A DNA stretch of 64,000 bases from Streptomyces noursei (GCF_001646665.1 NZ_LWBU01000270.1:1-64000), one strand, 5' to 3'; counted from the stretch's first letter, positions 8,874 through 18,000 are shown. Numbers and translations: made by a program. Notes: generated from the sequence alone by a model not told the origin.

Positions 8874-9639
8874 GACGGCAGGCGGGCAATGTGGCGGCAG
8901 GCATCATCGGGAGGCTGTCGCACGCGGTGCGGCGGAGGTGTCGCACGTACTGCTCTCGAGGTATGAGAAGGGCGCCCAGGCCGCGGACGTGCGGGCTGTC
9001 CCGCTGGGCGTCGAGCAGCAGGCCGCCAGCCTGTCCGAAGCGCGCCGCGAGGTCGGCGACCGCGGCCTTCGAGGCACCGGGACGGTGAAAGAACATCGAG
9101 TCCATGCTGAAGACCGATCCGACCTGAAGACCGAAGACGCCGCCGACCAGATCGCCGTCCTCCCACACCTCGACGCTGTGAGCATGGCCCAGCTCGTGCA
9201 GGCGTACCAAGCTTGCGATCAGCTCGTCGGTGAGCCACAACGGGACGCGGTCGGCACGGCATTCGCGGACGACCTGCTCGAACCTCTGGTTCAGGCTGGT
9301 CGACCACGCCGGCCGACCGCGCAGCCGCCGGGCGAGGCTGCGGCTGATGTGCGCGGCCGGGACGGGCAGCACCGGCCTGGGATCGGGCGACCACCAGGAG
9401 GCGGCGTAGTGATCCGCTGATTCCTCCCCCACGAGCGGAATGCGGCCCTCGTCGACCTGGTCGGCGTAGACCACCTCGTTGAGGGCGCGGGCGTAGTCGT
9501 CGGATGCCGGGAACGGATAGACCCCGGCGCGGTACGCAGCCAGGAGGCCGGCGGGACTGAGGTCGGCACAGAAGGCCACCGGACCGTCGGGGGCCGCGTC
9601 CAGCACGTCGAGCGCCTCCCAGCTCGGGCATCGGCTCAC
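8848..9639 (-). CDS. aat: Leucyl/phenylalanyl-tRNA-protein transferase homologue paired with an NRPS
   Basis: 263 residues from a GTG at 9639 overlapping the NRPS stop (GTGA); a GTG at 9642 is equally possible, and either way translation is coupled. Family motifs in order: LLAAYRAGVYPFP near the N-terminus, WWSPDPRPVLP, HISRSLARRLR, then WLTDELIASLVRLHELG, AHSVEVWEDGDLVGGVFG, SMFFHRPGASKAA, and LLLDAQRDSPHVRGLGA. Canonical Aat moves Leu or Phe from charged tRNA to the alpha-amine of N-terminal Arg/Lys in the cytoplasm, marking proteins for ClpAP. Here the partner is an NRPS, so the acceptor is probably a small amino acid or aldehyde rather than a protein (inference). The usual GESMFS box reads MDSMFF, so substrate use may differ. 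Confidence 0.88.
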   Translation of the reverse strand: MSRCPSWEALDVLDAAPDGPVAFCADLSPAGLLAAYRAGVYPFPASDDYARALNEVVYADQVDEGRIPLVGEESADHYAASWWSPDPRPVLPVPAAHISRSLARRLRGRPAWSTSLNQRFEQVVRECRADRVPLWLTDELIASLVRLHELGHAHSVEVWEDGDLVGGVFGLQVGSVFSMDSMFFHRPGASKAAVADLAARFGQAGGLLLDAQRDSPHVRGLGALLIPREQYVRHLRRTACDSLPMMPAATLPACRLTGPAGSR

Positions 9640-12600
9640 CACCGTGCCGCTTCCCGTCCTTGGCTCCTCACCGGACGGACGGCGCCGGACCGTTGAAGAA
9701 AGTCGATGTGGCGGTCCATCATCTGCGCGTCCACCGGCGGAATGTCGATCGCGCTGTCCGCCAGGGCCCGCTCGGCGTTGTCGCGGGTGAACTCTGTGAA
9801 AACGCCCTGGAAGTACATTTCGCTCACGGTGATGTCGGCGTGCGCGCACCGGTCGACGAAGAGCGGGACGAACGGGGTGATCGGGTCGGTGGGGTGCCCG
9901 GCCGCGTACTTCACCAGAGCGGCGATCCACTCGGCGTACGGGATCTCCTGGACCGGGTAACCCCGTCGGCGAAGACGCTCGGCGAGCGAACTCAACAAGG
10001 TGGGCCGGGGGTTGGTGAGGTGGTAGACCTTGCCGCGGGCGGGGCAGCGGGTGGAGATGTGTCCGACGGCGCGGGCGAGCTGGTCGGCCGGCAGGAAGTC
10101 CAGCGGCAGCCGGATGGCCGGGCACAGCCCGGTCCGCGCGATGAAGTCGATGAGGGCGGCCATCTCGCTGCTGGTGTTCATCACGCCGGTTCCACTGCTG
10201 CCCGTGACGTCCATCAGGCGGTAGACGGTGACCGGCAGGCCCGCGTCGGACGCCTGCCGCAGCAGCGCCTCGCCCACCCACTTGGTCTCCACGTATCCCA
10301 CCGACAGGTATTCGGGGAAGCGCAACGGGGTGCTCTCCGTCACCTCGCGCACCCCTGCGGGGCCGAATCCGGCGAGCACCGCCATGCTGGAGGTGAAGTG
10401 GACGGGTACGGCACGGCCGGCGGCGAGGCGGATGATCTCGAATGTTCCGTCGACATTGGCCGCGCGCAACTCGTGGTACGGGTAGATGAAGTTGACGTGT
10501 CCACCGAAGTGGTACACGGCGTCGATGGTCGATCCGAGCTCCTCGAACCGGCTGGGTGACAGCCCCAGCCCGGGCTTGCCCAGGTCGCCGACGACCGGCT
10601 GGACACGATCGCTGGACAGGTCGCCGAGGACGTGCCGCTGGTGACTCGCGCGGATCCGTTCCAGGCCGTGCTGTTCGTCGGAGGCCCGGACCAGGCACAG
10701 GACCCGTCCCGTCGTCCTGCGCAGTAGTTCGTCGATCATGTACGCCCCGCAGAACCCCGTCGCCCCGGTGAGGAGGACGTCGCCGGGGCGCCGGGGGTCC
10801 GGAGCCGGTGCGCCACGACCTACTTCCGGAAAGCTCCGGTCGGTCTCGGCGGTGAAGTCGACGCTCCCGCCGTCCGGGTGGGCCAGCGTCCCGGCACGTG
10901 CCTTCCGCACGGACTCGGCGAACGCGGCGAGCGTCGGATACCGCAGCAGTGAGCGGGTCAGGTCGCGGATCTGTGTGATGCCGATGCCGAATACGACGCG
11001 GGTCCGGGCGAGCATCTCCATGGCCAGCAGGGAGTTGCCGCCCAGCTCGAAGAAGTCGTCGTGCGGACGGACGTGGTCGACATCCAGGATCTGGCTCCAC
11101 AACTGGGCCATCCCCTGCGGCACCGGACGGTCGTCGGCCCTGGCCGTCCGCGCCGCGGTCACGAGTTCCGGCACGGCCTTGCGGTCGAGCTTTCCTCCTG
11201 GCGTGAGGGGCAGTCGCTCCACCGCGTGGAAGGCCGCCGGGATCATGTAGCCCGGCAGGACCTCGGCGAGTGCCGACCGCAGCCGTGCGTACAGCACCGC
11301 CTCGCCGCCGGCCGACGGCGAGGTCGGCATGACGTAGGCGACGAGGTCCCGGTCGCCGCTGCTGCGTGTCCGGGCCACCACCATCGCCTGGCCGATCTCC
11401 GGGTGGGAGCCGAGCGCGGCCTCGACCTCGGCCGGGTCGACCCGGAAGCCGCGGATCTTCATCTGGTCGTCGACCCGGCCGAGCACTTCCAGGTTGCCGT
11501 CCGAGCGCCGACGGCCCAGATCCCCGGTGCGGTACATCCGGTCGCCGGGCGCCGAGCCATGCGGGTCGGGGAGGAACTGCTGTGCGGTCAGGGAAGGCTG
11601 GCGCCAGACACCGCGCGCCAACCCCGGACCGCCGATGTAGATCTCGCCGCGCTCGCCCGGCGGCACCCGGTTCAGTTCGGCGTCGAGTACGTGGACGCGA
11701 GTCCCCTCCAGAGGTCTGCCGACCGGTGCGAAGGCGGTGTCCGGCGCCGCGAGCAACTCCTCGTTCAGGTCGCAGAGCGTGGAGGTGATGGTGGTTTCGG
11801 AGAGCCCGTAGGCGTTGACGAGCCGGGCGCCGGGGATCCGGTGCAGGATGGCGCGACAGGCCTTCGCATGGACGATCTCGCCGCCGACGATGGCGAGCCT
11901 CAGCGATGCGAGGGCGTCGTCGTGGTCCGGGGCGGAGACGATCCGATGCCAGTAGGCGGGCGTCAGATCGGCGACGGTGATCCCGTGCTCCGGGAGACGG
12001 TGCAGCAAATCGGTGGGCGCCCACGTATGTGTTCCCGCGAGGACGAGTGTCGCGCCGCTGATCAGCGTGGCGAAGATCTGCTCCACCGAGGTGTCGAAGC
12101 CGAGTGCCGCGGCGTGCAGCACCCGGTCGCCGGGCGCGAGTTCGTAGGCCCTGGCCACCGCGGTGAGGGAGTGGGCCAGCGACCGGTGGCTGATCATCAC
12201 TCCCTTGGGAGGTCCGGTGGATCCGGAGGTGTAGATCACGTAGGCCAGGTCGTCCGGCCGGGGGCCCGGTTCCGGGGCCGGTTCCGGGGCCGGCGGGGCC
12301 GGTTCCCCGGCGTGGAGGATGCGCGCCTCGCACCCGGCGAACTTCAGGGCGTGCTCGCGGTTGGAGACGATGAGACGTGAACCGGTCTCCCCGACCAGTC
12401 CGGCCATCCGTTGCCGCGGTGTCGCGGGGTCGAGGGGCAGGAACGCGCCGCCGGAGCTCAGCACCGCCAGCAGCGCGACGGCCAGCTCGGGCACACGGTC
12501 GAGGCACACGGTGACGACGGACTCCGCGTCGACGCCCGACTCCCGCAGTCGGCGGGCAAACCGGTCGGCACGGCCGGTCAGCTCGGCGTAGCTGAGCCGG

Positions 12601-12905
12601 CCCTCGTCCGAGAGAACCGCGAGAGCGGACGGCTCACGTCGCGCCCGCTCCCGGATCAGCTCGGGCACACTGCTCGGCCAGGGCTCCGGGGGCCGCCGCC
12701 CGGCGTGGGCGCTCGCGGGCCGCATGTCGGTCCACAAGCGGTCGACCAGACCCGCGCACCACCCGGCGGACTCCGGCCCGCCGACCTGACGCCACCCGGC
12801 CGGAGGCCGGCGACCGGCGGGCCAGATCGCGTACTGTTCCTCGGCGTTGCGCACTACGACACACAGCGCAGCCGGCTCTGTCGGAGGTCGGTCACGTTCC
12901 GTCAC
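9636..12905 (-). CDS. NRPS with fused MbtH: MbtH-A-T-thioester reductase
   Basis: 1089 residues from GTG, with GGAG 7 nt upstream. Residues 12-66 are an MbtH domain (N20, W28-P29, G37-W38, W58-TDMRP). The adenylation domain spans about 80-580: TSGSTGPPKG 226-235, NAYGLSETT 364-372, YRTGDL 458-463, GRVDDQMKIRGFRVDPAEVE 476-495, K572. The carrier domain has LGGNSL with phosphopantetheinyl Ser625. The reductase domain (about 705-1080) has GATGFCG 714-720 and YVETK, the Tyr-x3-Lys pair. There is no condensation domain. Aligned by eye with GrsA, pocket residues are D-T-E-D-A-V-A-I-T-K; Glu and Asp in the pocket suggest a cationic substrate such as Arg, Lys or Orn. Predicted role: activate one amino acid and release it as an aldehyde or alcohol. 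Confidence 0.93.
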   Translation of the reverse strand: MTERDRPPTEPAALCVVVRNAEEQYAIWPAGRRPPAGWRQVGGPESAGWCAGLVDRLWTDMRPASAHAGRRPPEPWPSSVPELIRERARREPSALAVLSDEGRLSYAELTGRADRFARRLRESGVDAESVVTVCLDRVPELAVALLAVLSSGGAFLPLDPATPRQRMAGLVGETGSRLIVSNREHALKFAGCEARILHAGEPAPPAPEPAPEPGPRPDDLAYVIYTSGSTGPPKGVMISHRSLAHSLTAVARAYELAPGDRVLHAAALGFDTSVEQIFATLISGATLVLAGTHTWAPTDLLHRLPEHGITVADLTPAYWHRIVSAPDHDDALASLRLAIVGGEIVHAKACRAILHRIPGARLVNAYGLSETTITSTLCDLNEELLAAPDTAFAPVGRPLEGTRVHVLDAELNRVPPGERGEIYIGGPGLARGVWRQPSLTAQQFLPDPHGSAPGDRMYRTGDLGRRRSDGNLEVLGRVDDQMKIRGFRVDPAEVEAALGSHPEIGQAMVVARTRSSGDRDLVAYVMPTSPSAGGEAVLYARLRSALAEVLPGYMIPAAFHAVERLPLTPGGKLDRKAVPELVTAARTARADDRPVPQGMAQLWSQILDVDHVRPHDDFFELGGNSLLAMEMLARTRVVFGIGITQIRDLTRSLLRYPTLAAFAESVRKARAGTLAHPDGGSVDFTAETDRSFPEVGRGAPAPDPRRPGDVLLTGATGFCGAYMIDELLRRTTGRVLCLVRASDEQHGLERIRASHQRHVLGDLSSDRVQPVVGDLGKPGLGLSPSRFEELGSTIDAVYHFGGHVNFIYPYHELRAANVDGTFEIIRLAAGRAVPVHFTSSMAVLAGFGPAGVREVTESTPLRFPEYLSVGYVETKWVGEALLRQASDAGLPVTVYRLMDVTGSSGTGVMNTSSEMAALIDFIARTGLCPAIRLPLDFLPADQLARAVGHISTRCPARGKVYHLTNPRPTLLSSLAERLRRRGYPVQEIPYAEWIAALVKYAAGHPTDPITPFVPLFVDRCAHADITVSEMYFQGVFTEFTRDNAERALADSAIDIPPVDAQMMDRHIDFLQRSGAVRPVRSQGREAARW

Positions 12906-12977
12906 CTTGGGTCTCCTGCCTCGCGCAGAGTGTTGCGGACCACGACCTGCGCCACTCGCGGGAGAGGGCCGCCACGA

Positions 12978-15900
12978 TCACGGCTTCCTATGCGCGGATA
13001 TTCCGCGCAGTCCGGCCAGTTGGCCGAGCGGTGGGGCGAGGACGAGGTGCTCCGCCTCCTCGGCACTGACCGGCTCGGCGAAGAGGTACCCCTGGCCGAA
13101 CGGGCAGCCCATGGAGATCAGCGACTCCTGCTGCCTCACGTCCTCCACTCCTTCGGCGATCACAGTGAGGCCGAGCGTGTCTGCGAGATGCGTGATGCCC
13201 TCGACCAGGGCGTACTGCTCGGGCGAGCGCCCGAGTTCGTCGACGAACGACTTGTCGATCTTGAGTATCGAGATCGGAAACTCCCGCAGATAGCTCAGCG
13301 ACGAGTAGCCCGTTCCGAAGTCGTCGATCGCGATACGGATACCGAGGTCGGTGAGCGAACTCATCTCGGCCAGAATCCGTTCATCGTTGTACATCAGCAC
13401 ATTTTCGGTCAGCTCCAGTACGACGGACGACGGTTCGACACCGGAAAGCTCCAGAGCGCGCCGGATCACGTGGTAGAAACCCTCGTCCCGGAACTGACGC
13501 GGAGACACGTTCACGCTGACGTAGGGAGCGCTGTGGTCGGCCGTTCTCTCGCGCAGCACGGAGTTCTCCCACCGGACCGCCTCGGCCGCGGCCTGGTCGA
13601 GCACCCACGCTCCGAGCGGAACGATCTGCCCGCTCTCCTCGGCGAGCGTGATGAACTGTTCCGGTAGCACCATGCCCTGCGTGGAGTGGGGCCAGCGAAC
13701 GAGTGCCTCGAAGCCGGCGATCCGCCCGCTGGCCAACTCCACGATGGGCTGGTAAAGCACCATGAAGGAACTCTCGATCGGCGAACTGTCCAGCCCTTCC
13801 TGCAACCTGGCACGTTCAGCCATGCCGCGCTGCAGATCCGGGTGGTAGCGGCGCCACTGGCGCTTGCCCGCCGTCTTCGCCGCGTACAGCGCGAGATCGG
13901 CATGCGTCAGCAGTTCGACCGAGTCGACGCTGTCCTCCGTCGTCGCGACGCCGATGCTGGCGTACGTGCTCAACGGCCCCACACTGAGCCGGAACGGTTC
14001 CGCGAACACGGACATCACGTGTTCGGTGAACCGCTCCACGCCCGTCGGCGTGGCGGAGCCCTCCACCAGCAGGGCGAACTCGTCGCCGCCGATGCGCGCG
14101 GCGGTGTCGGAGGCACGGACAGCGGTCTGCAGCCGGAGCGACAGCGCGACGAGGAGTTCGTCGCCCACACCGTGGCCGTGTATGTCGTTGACGACTTTGA
14201 AGTCGTCCACGTCGAGGAAGAGCACGCCCACCACCGTGCCGTCGCGCTGGGCCTGCACGAGGGCGTGGTTGACCCGCTCCTCGAAGAGCACGCGGTTGGC
14301 CAGGCCGGTGAGCGAGTCATGGAACGCCTGGTGGGTGAGTTCGCGTTCGAGCTTGCGCTGTTCGGTCACGTCCCGCAGGGTGAGCACCACCCCGCCGACG
14401 GTGGCCTCCTTGCGCAGGTCGCTCCACCTCACCTCGACCTCGATGGTCGCCCGGTCGGCGCGGACCATGCGCCAGTGCTCGCTCCTGGTCTGGTACTCGT
14501 GGCTCCGTATCCGCGCAAGCGTCTCGGCCACCGCGCGGCTGTCCTGCGGGGGCACCAGATCGACGATGTGGGCCCCCTCGAGGTGGTCGACGCCGAGCAT
14601 CTGGTCGGCGGACGGGCTGGCGTAACGGACCCGGTCGTCGTCGAGGATCAGAATGACGTCGGAGGCGTTCTGCACCAGTGTGCGGAAGTACATCTCGCTG
14701 TTGCGCCGGTTGACCTCCTGGGCGAGGGCGACCCGCGTCACGGCGAGTGCCCCCTGCGCGGCGAGGGTCGCCAGCGTTTCGCGGAGCACAAGCAGCTTCC
14801 GCTCGTCCCCGGCCACGATCAGTGCCCCGATCAGCGGATCGCCCGACGGGTGATCCTGCGAGGTGAGCGGGCAGACCAGCGCATGGCCGGTGCGGGTCGG
14901 CTCCCCGGCCCGGCCCGTGAGGTAAGAGGTGAGCTCGGGCCCCACACCGTCGATCGTCACCAGGCGGGTCCCGTCCGACGCCATCAGTTCCCGGACCGTT
15001 GCGGTCACCGGCGCGGTCAGGGGGCCTCGTACGCCGCCGTGCGTCCGGTCCACCCAGAGCGTGTTGTCCGGCACGGTGAGCAGCGCGGAACGCGGCGGGC
15101 CGTGCGGCATCAGCTCCGCCACCGCGGAGAGGACGGCAGTGGCCACATCCCGCAGATCGCCCGCCCCGCCCAGCGACGACACCGCCTTGCGCAGCACCTT
15201 CTCCCGCCCCACTGCCCGCCGGTGGGTCGCCGCCACGCCCGACAGGCGGTACAGCACGAGGACGAAGAGCACCGCGGAGAACACCCCGATGACACCGACG
15301 TCGGCGTTCGCCCCGCGTACCGCCTCCGTCAGGAGGATGGCCGGCGCGATCAGCGACGCGACGGTGAGCAGGCTCAGCCGGCTCATGCCGGTCTCGCCGT
15401 GCCATGTCACCGGCTGGGTCAGCGACCGCATCGACGGATGGAGCGCGGCGGCCGCCCAGGCGCCGTACAGGACGGCCCAGCCGAGATCGACCGCGGTGCC
15501 GGTGCGCCAGGTCCCATGCAGTTGTATGAGGCCGTATGCCACGTCCGCCACGAGCAGGGCGAGGGTGCCCGTGGTGAGCAGGAGGAGCGAGAGGCTCTTG
15601 CCGCCCCGGCCGGCGAGCAGGCGCAGCAGCATCGCCAGGACGAGGATGTCGCCGAGCGGATAGGCGATGGAGAACGCCTTCTGTACCCAGGTGAGACCCG
15701 GGACCTGGGAGTAGGGCTCGATGAGATAGAGCCACACCAGCAGTGCCAGACCGACCGTCAGCGTCAGCGCGTCGACGAGGCTCGCCCGGTCGCGCCACCC
15801 CGTGCGCCAATGGACGAAGCCCAGCAGCCCGGCCGCATAGAGCGGATATGCCGCGAGATAGAAGCCGTCATGGATCGACGGAAACGGCAACTGTCCGGCG

Positions 15901-16154
15901 TGCGTCTCGATGAGGACGATCTGGGTGGCTTGGCCCGCGGCAAAGGCGAGATTCCCAGCGGCGAGCAGCAGCCAGGGAAGTCGATGTGCCGGGCGGTTGA
16001 AATAGACGCCCAGGCCAATACCGATGACGCCGATCGCTCCGATCACTACGAAGATCAGCCGCTGTTCCGGAAATATGTAGTAGAGCGCGATCAGCACGAC
16101 GACGCATACGCTCACGGCGACCGTCGCGGCCTGGCTTCGCGGTCGCTGGTTCAC
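12978..16154 (-). CDS. Membrane GGDEF-EAL c-di-GMP enzyme with PAS domain
   Basis: 1058 residues from GTG at 16154, with AGGAGGT 9 nt upstream. About ten N-terminal transmembrane helices (to about 320), a GAF-like linker, a PAS domain (about 480-595), GGDEF (about 600-775) with an intact IGGDEFALL loop, then EAL (about 785-1040) with GFEALVRW, NVSPRQF, ELTENVL, IDDFGTGYSSL, LKIDKSF and EGVED, so both cyclase and phosphodiesterase sites look competent. It resembles the RmdB-type enzymes of Streptomyces in layout. It ends 72 bp upstream of the NRPS start on the same strand with no obvious terminator, so the NRPS-aat pair may be read from its promoter. Confidence 0.93.
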   Translation of the reverse strand: MNQRPRSQAATVAVSVCVVVLIALYYIFPEQRLIFVVIGAIGVIGIGLGVYFNRPAHRLPWLLLAAGNLAFAAGQATQIVLIETHAGQLPFPSIHDGFYLAAYPLYAAGLLGFVHWRTGWRDRASLVDALTLTVGLALLVWLYLIEPYSQVPGLTWVQKAFSIAYPLGDILVLAMLLRLLAGRGGKSLSLLLLTTGTLALLVADVAYGLIQLHGTWRTGTAVDLGWAVLYGAWAAAALHPSMRSLTQPVTWHGETGMSRLSLLTVASLIAPAILLTEAVRGANADVGVIGVFSAVLFVLVLYRLSGVAATHRRAVGREKVLRKAVSSLGGAGDLRDVATAVLSAVAELMPHGPPRSALLTVPDNTLWVDRTHGGVRGPLTAPVTATVRELMASDGTRLVTIDGVGPELTSYLTGRAGEPTRTGHALVCPLTSQDHPSGDPLIGALIVAGDERKLLVLRETLATLAAQGALAVTRVALAQEVNRRNSEMYFRTLVQNASDVILILDDDRVRYASPSADQMLGVDHLEGAHIVDLVPPQDSRAVAETLARIRSHEYQTRSEHWRMVRADRATIEVEVRWSDLRKEATVGGVVLTLRDVTEQRKLERELTHQAFHDSLTGLANRVLFEERVNHALVQAQRDGTVVGVLFLDVDDFKVVNDIHGHGVGDELLVALSLRLQTAVRASDTAARIGGDEFALLVEGSATPTGVERFTEHVMSVFAEPFRLSVGPLSTYASIGVATTEDSVDSVELLTHADLALYAAKTAGKRQWRRYHPDLQRGMAERARLQEGLDSSPIESSFMVLYQPIVELASGRIAGFEALVRWPHSTQGMVLPEQFITLAEESGQIVPLGAWVLDQAAAEAVRWENSVLRERTADHSAPYVSVNVSPRQFRDEGFYHVIRRALELSGVEPSSVVLELTENVLMYNDERILAEMSSLTDLGIRIAIDDFGTGYSSLSYLREFPISILKIDKSFVDELGRSPEQYALVEGITHLADTLGLTVIAEGVEDVRQQESLISMGCPFGQGYLFAEPVSAEEAEHLVLAPPLGQLAGLRGISAHRKP

Positions 16155-16330
16155 CCCAAACCCACCTCCTGGCAGGGCCAGTTGTCGGGTGGACCGGGCT
16201 GGGTGAACGGCACCGGACGTCAGCTGTCATCCCGAGGAGTCGGGCTGACGGCTGAACGGGGAGAATTCTCCGGCCGGTCTCAGCCCTGGTCAACTGGGAA
16301 CGCGTCCGGTATACCCAGTAAAGGTATACT
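16155..16330 (-). promoter_or_regulatory. Upstream region of the c-di-GMP/NRPS/aat set
   Basis: Unusually AT-rich for this window. It holds two GTATAC palindromes (16309-16314 and 16324-16329) inside a direct repeat GGTATAC, 15 bp centre to centre, and a 12-bp palindrome GGAGAATTCTCC (16259-16270, close to one turn from the repeats). Spacing near helical period suggests a regulator site. It is the likely promoter for the leftward operon. Confidence 0.5.
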
Positions 16331-16481
16331 CGCTCGCTCGCTGAAATCGCGGCTTTCTTGCTCCTTGCCGCCGAGACGACGTGTCCTTCCTCCAGCTTAC
16401 CCAGCTCGGAATTTCCCGCACGCGCACGGGGGACACATCCCGCGTCGTTCCGCGAGCCACCCCGTTCCGCGCGTGGCCGAA

Positions 16482-16508
16482 GGCCCGGACCGACATCGGT
16501 TCCGGGCC
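16482..16508. terminator. Strong hairpin near the end of the nei remnant
   Basis: GGCCCGGA-CCGA at the left pairs with TCGG-TCCGGGCC at the right around a two-base loop, with one bulged T. It lies downstream of the leftward glycosylase remnant and beyond the promoter of the NRPS set, so it probably shields the operon from leftward read-through. Confidence 0.55.
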
Positions 16509-16593
16509 TGCGCCGCTCCGTGGTGGCGCCGGACACTGGTTCGCCGTCGGTGCGGACCGGTGCGGCCCGTGAGGGCTGAACACGGCGTGCCGT

Positions 16594-17140
16594 TCAGTCG
16601 TCCGGCTGGCAGCGTGGACACCACACCGTGCCGCGGCCGGCCATGCGGGAGCGGTACGGGGGGAGCCGCAGCGGGGGCGGGCCGGGGCGGGGTCGTCGCG
16701 GTGGCCGGTGGGCCAGGAGTCGCGCGGCGGGATCCGGCCGGCGGTGACCGCGGAGCGCAGGGTGCGCCGCAAATGTGTGCAGAGGCGACGGCGTGCGTTC
16801 GGCTTCGGTGAGGTCGCTCGCCCGGCGGGTGGGGTGCAGTCCCGCACGCCACAGGATCTCGTCGGCGAGCGGATTGCCGAGTCCGGCCAGGACGGACTCG
16901 TCGGTGAGGTCGGTCTGACGCGGCCACGGTGGTGCAGGAGCCGTTCGACGCAGGGGTCGTCGGCGAGCCACAGCCCCCGGAGTTTGCGCTGGTCGCGGTA
17001 GCGGAGCCGACGGCCGTCCCCTACGGTGAACAGGACGCGGTCGTGGGGCCCGGCCGTCTCGTCGGGGTGGCCCCAGACCAGCAGGCCGGCCATGCCGAGA
17101 CCGAGCACCGCGAGCCGCAGCCGGTCGGCGCCGCCCCGAG
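16594..17140 (-). pseudogene. Fpg/Nei-family DNA glycosylase remnant
   Basis: Pieces in several frames match an Fpg/Nei-type base-excision glycosylase in the correct order: DRVLFTVGDGRRLRYRDQRK, then LTDESVLAGLGNPLADEILW (the helix-two-turn-helix), LRSAVTAGRIP, TGHRDDPAPARP and the zinc-finger end GRGTVWCPRCQPDD with a stop at 16594. At least three frame changes are needed. The N-terminal third, including the catalytic Pro-Glu, is absent; similarity stops near 17140 where the Ku fragment begins. Confidence 0.75.
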
Positions 17141-17157
17141 GCGGCCCGGGGGGGCAG

Positions 17158-17327
17158 GTCGTCGACCTGATGGCCGCGCTCAACGCCTCCGTGGAGCAGG
17201 CCCGGGCCACCCGCGGAGAGAGCGGTGAGCACGCCACCGTCCACGAGATGCCCCGACCGAAGAAGACGGCGGCCACGAAGACCGCCGAGAAGAAGACCCC
17301 GCCCGCAAGACCCGCAAGGACGGCTGA
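17158..17327 (+). pseudogene. ku: C-terminal fragment of bacterial Ku
   Basis: Reads VVDLMAALNASVEQARATRG followed by a Lys/Ala tail (KKTAATKTAEKKTP), the conserved last helix and basic tail of actinobacterial Ku, the NHEJ DNA-end-binding protein. One base has been lost near 17302; restoring it gives an end ARKTRKDG and a stop at 17325-17327. Only about 55 of about 300 residues remain. It abuts the opposing glycosylase remnant, marking a rearrangement joint around 17145-17160. Confidence 0.65.
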
Positions 17328-17680
17328 CCGGTCCGCGGCTGCGGATACGCCCGGTGGGCGGCCACCATCACCGTGTGGGCGGCCACCTGCCGTCCGCCCC
17401 CCTGCCCCGTCCGCCGACGGCGGACGGACCCGGCGGGTCATAGGCGGGAGGTGCGCCCAAGTGGTGCGCGGGGTTCGCGGCGGGGCTGGATCCGGCCGGT
17501 GAGCAGGATGAGGCGGGCAGCCCGGTGGCGCTGCCCGGCCTTGGGGGGGCCAGGAGTTGCAGCATGTCGGTGTCGTCGGGGCCGCCGCGGCCGGTGAGGA
17601 CGTAGCCGATGCGGCCGGGCAGGCGGAAATCGCCGAGGGTGGGGCGTCGGGGGCCGCTGGAGCGTCGCGGGCCTCGGCCG
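17328..17680 (-). other. Unrecognised leftward coding debris
   Basis: Leftward pieces LPGRIGYVLTGRGGPDDTDM and HRAARLILLTGRIQPRREP look like coding sequence in two frames, but no family is recognised and no start or stop fits. The rest is low-complexity GC-rich sequence with inverted GTCCGCC/GGCGGAC runs. Confidence 0.35.
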
Positions 17681-17719
17681 CACCGGCCCTCATCGCCGCT
17701 GGGCCCGGCCCGCGCGGCC

Positions 17720-18000
17720 ACACCACCGCCGGCGACCGCTGCACGAGCGCCACCGCCGAGCTGGAGGTGGGGGTCGCCGGCGGCACGACCCGGCACGCCG
17801 TGCACGTCAACTCCCTGCTGCTGCAGAACATCCTGAGCGAGGAGTAGTGGCAGAAGCGGCTCACCGGCGCCGACCGGCGGGCCCCTGTCCCCGCTGTCCT
17901 GGACCCATGTGAACCCCTACGGCCGGTTCGAGCTGGGCATGAACTCCCACCTGGACCTCGCCGCTGCGGCGGCCACGATGCCCGGCCCTCGCACCGCGCC
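17720..18000 (+). pseudogene. Probable Tn3-family transposase C-terminal remnant
   Basis: Reads TTRHAVHVNSLLLQNILSEE, then a stop, then in shifted frames WQKRLTGADRRA, THVNPYGRFELGMNSHLDLA. Restoring two bases gives a continuous segment ending with the HVNPYGRF-x-LDM-type tail that I associate with actinomycete Tn3-family transposases; this assignment is from memory. It is a relic without terminal repeats in view. Confidence 0.45.

Noticed and set aside
9660..10559. Rightward long frames opposite the NRPS
   Set aside because: Shadow of the NRPS third-position GC; no motif or start.
12905..12977. Possible terminator between GGDEF-EAL and NRPS genes
   Set aside because: Only weak, imperfect complementarity; no stem comparable to others in the window.
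16381..16572. Short rightward frame in the promoter region of the NRPS set
   Set aside because: No family, overlaps a strong hairpin and repeats.
13686..16811. 1041-codon rightward frame opposite the GGDEF-EAL gene
   Set aside because: Low-complexity shadow translation; the leftward frame has all the domains.
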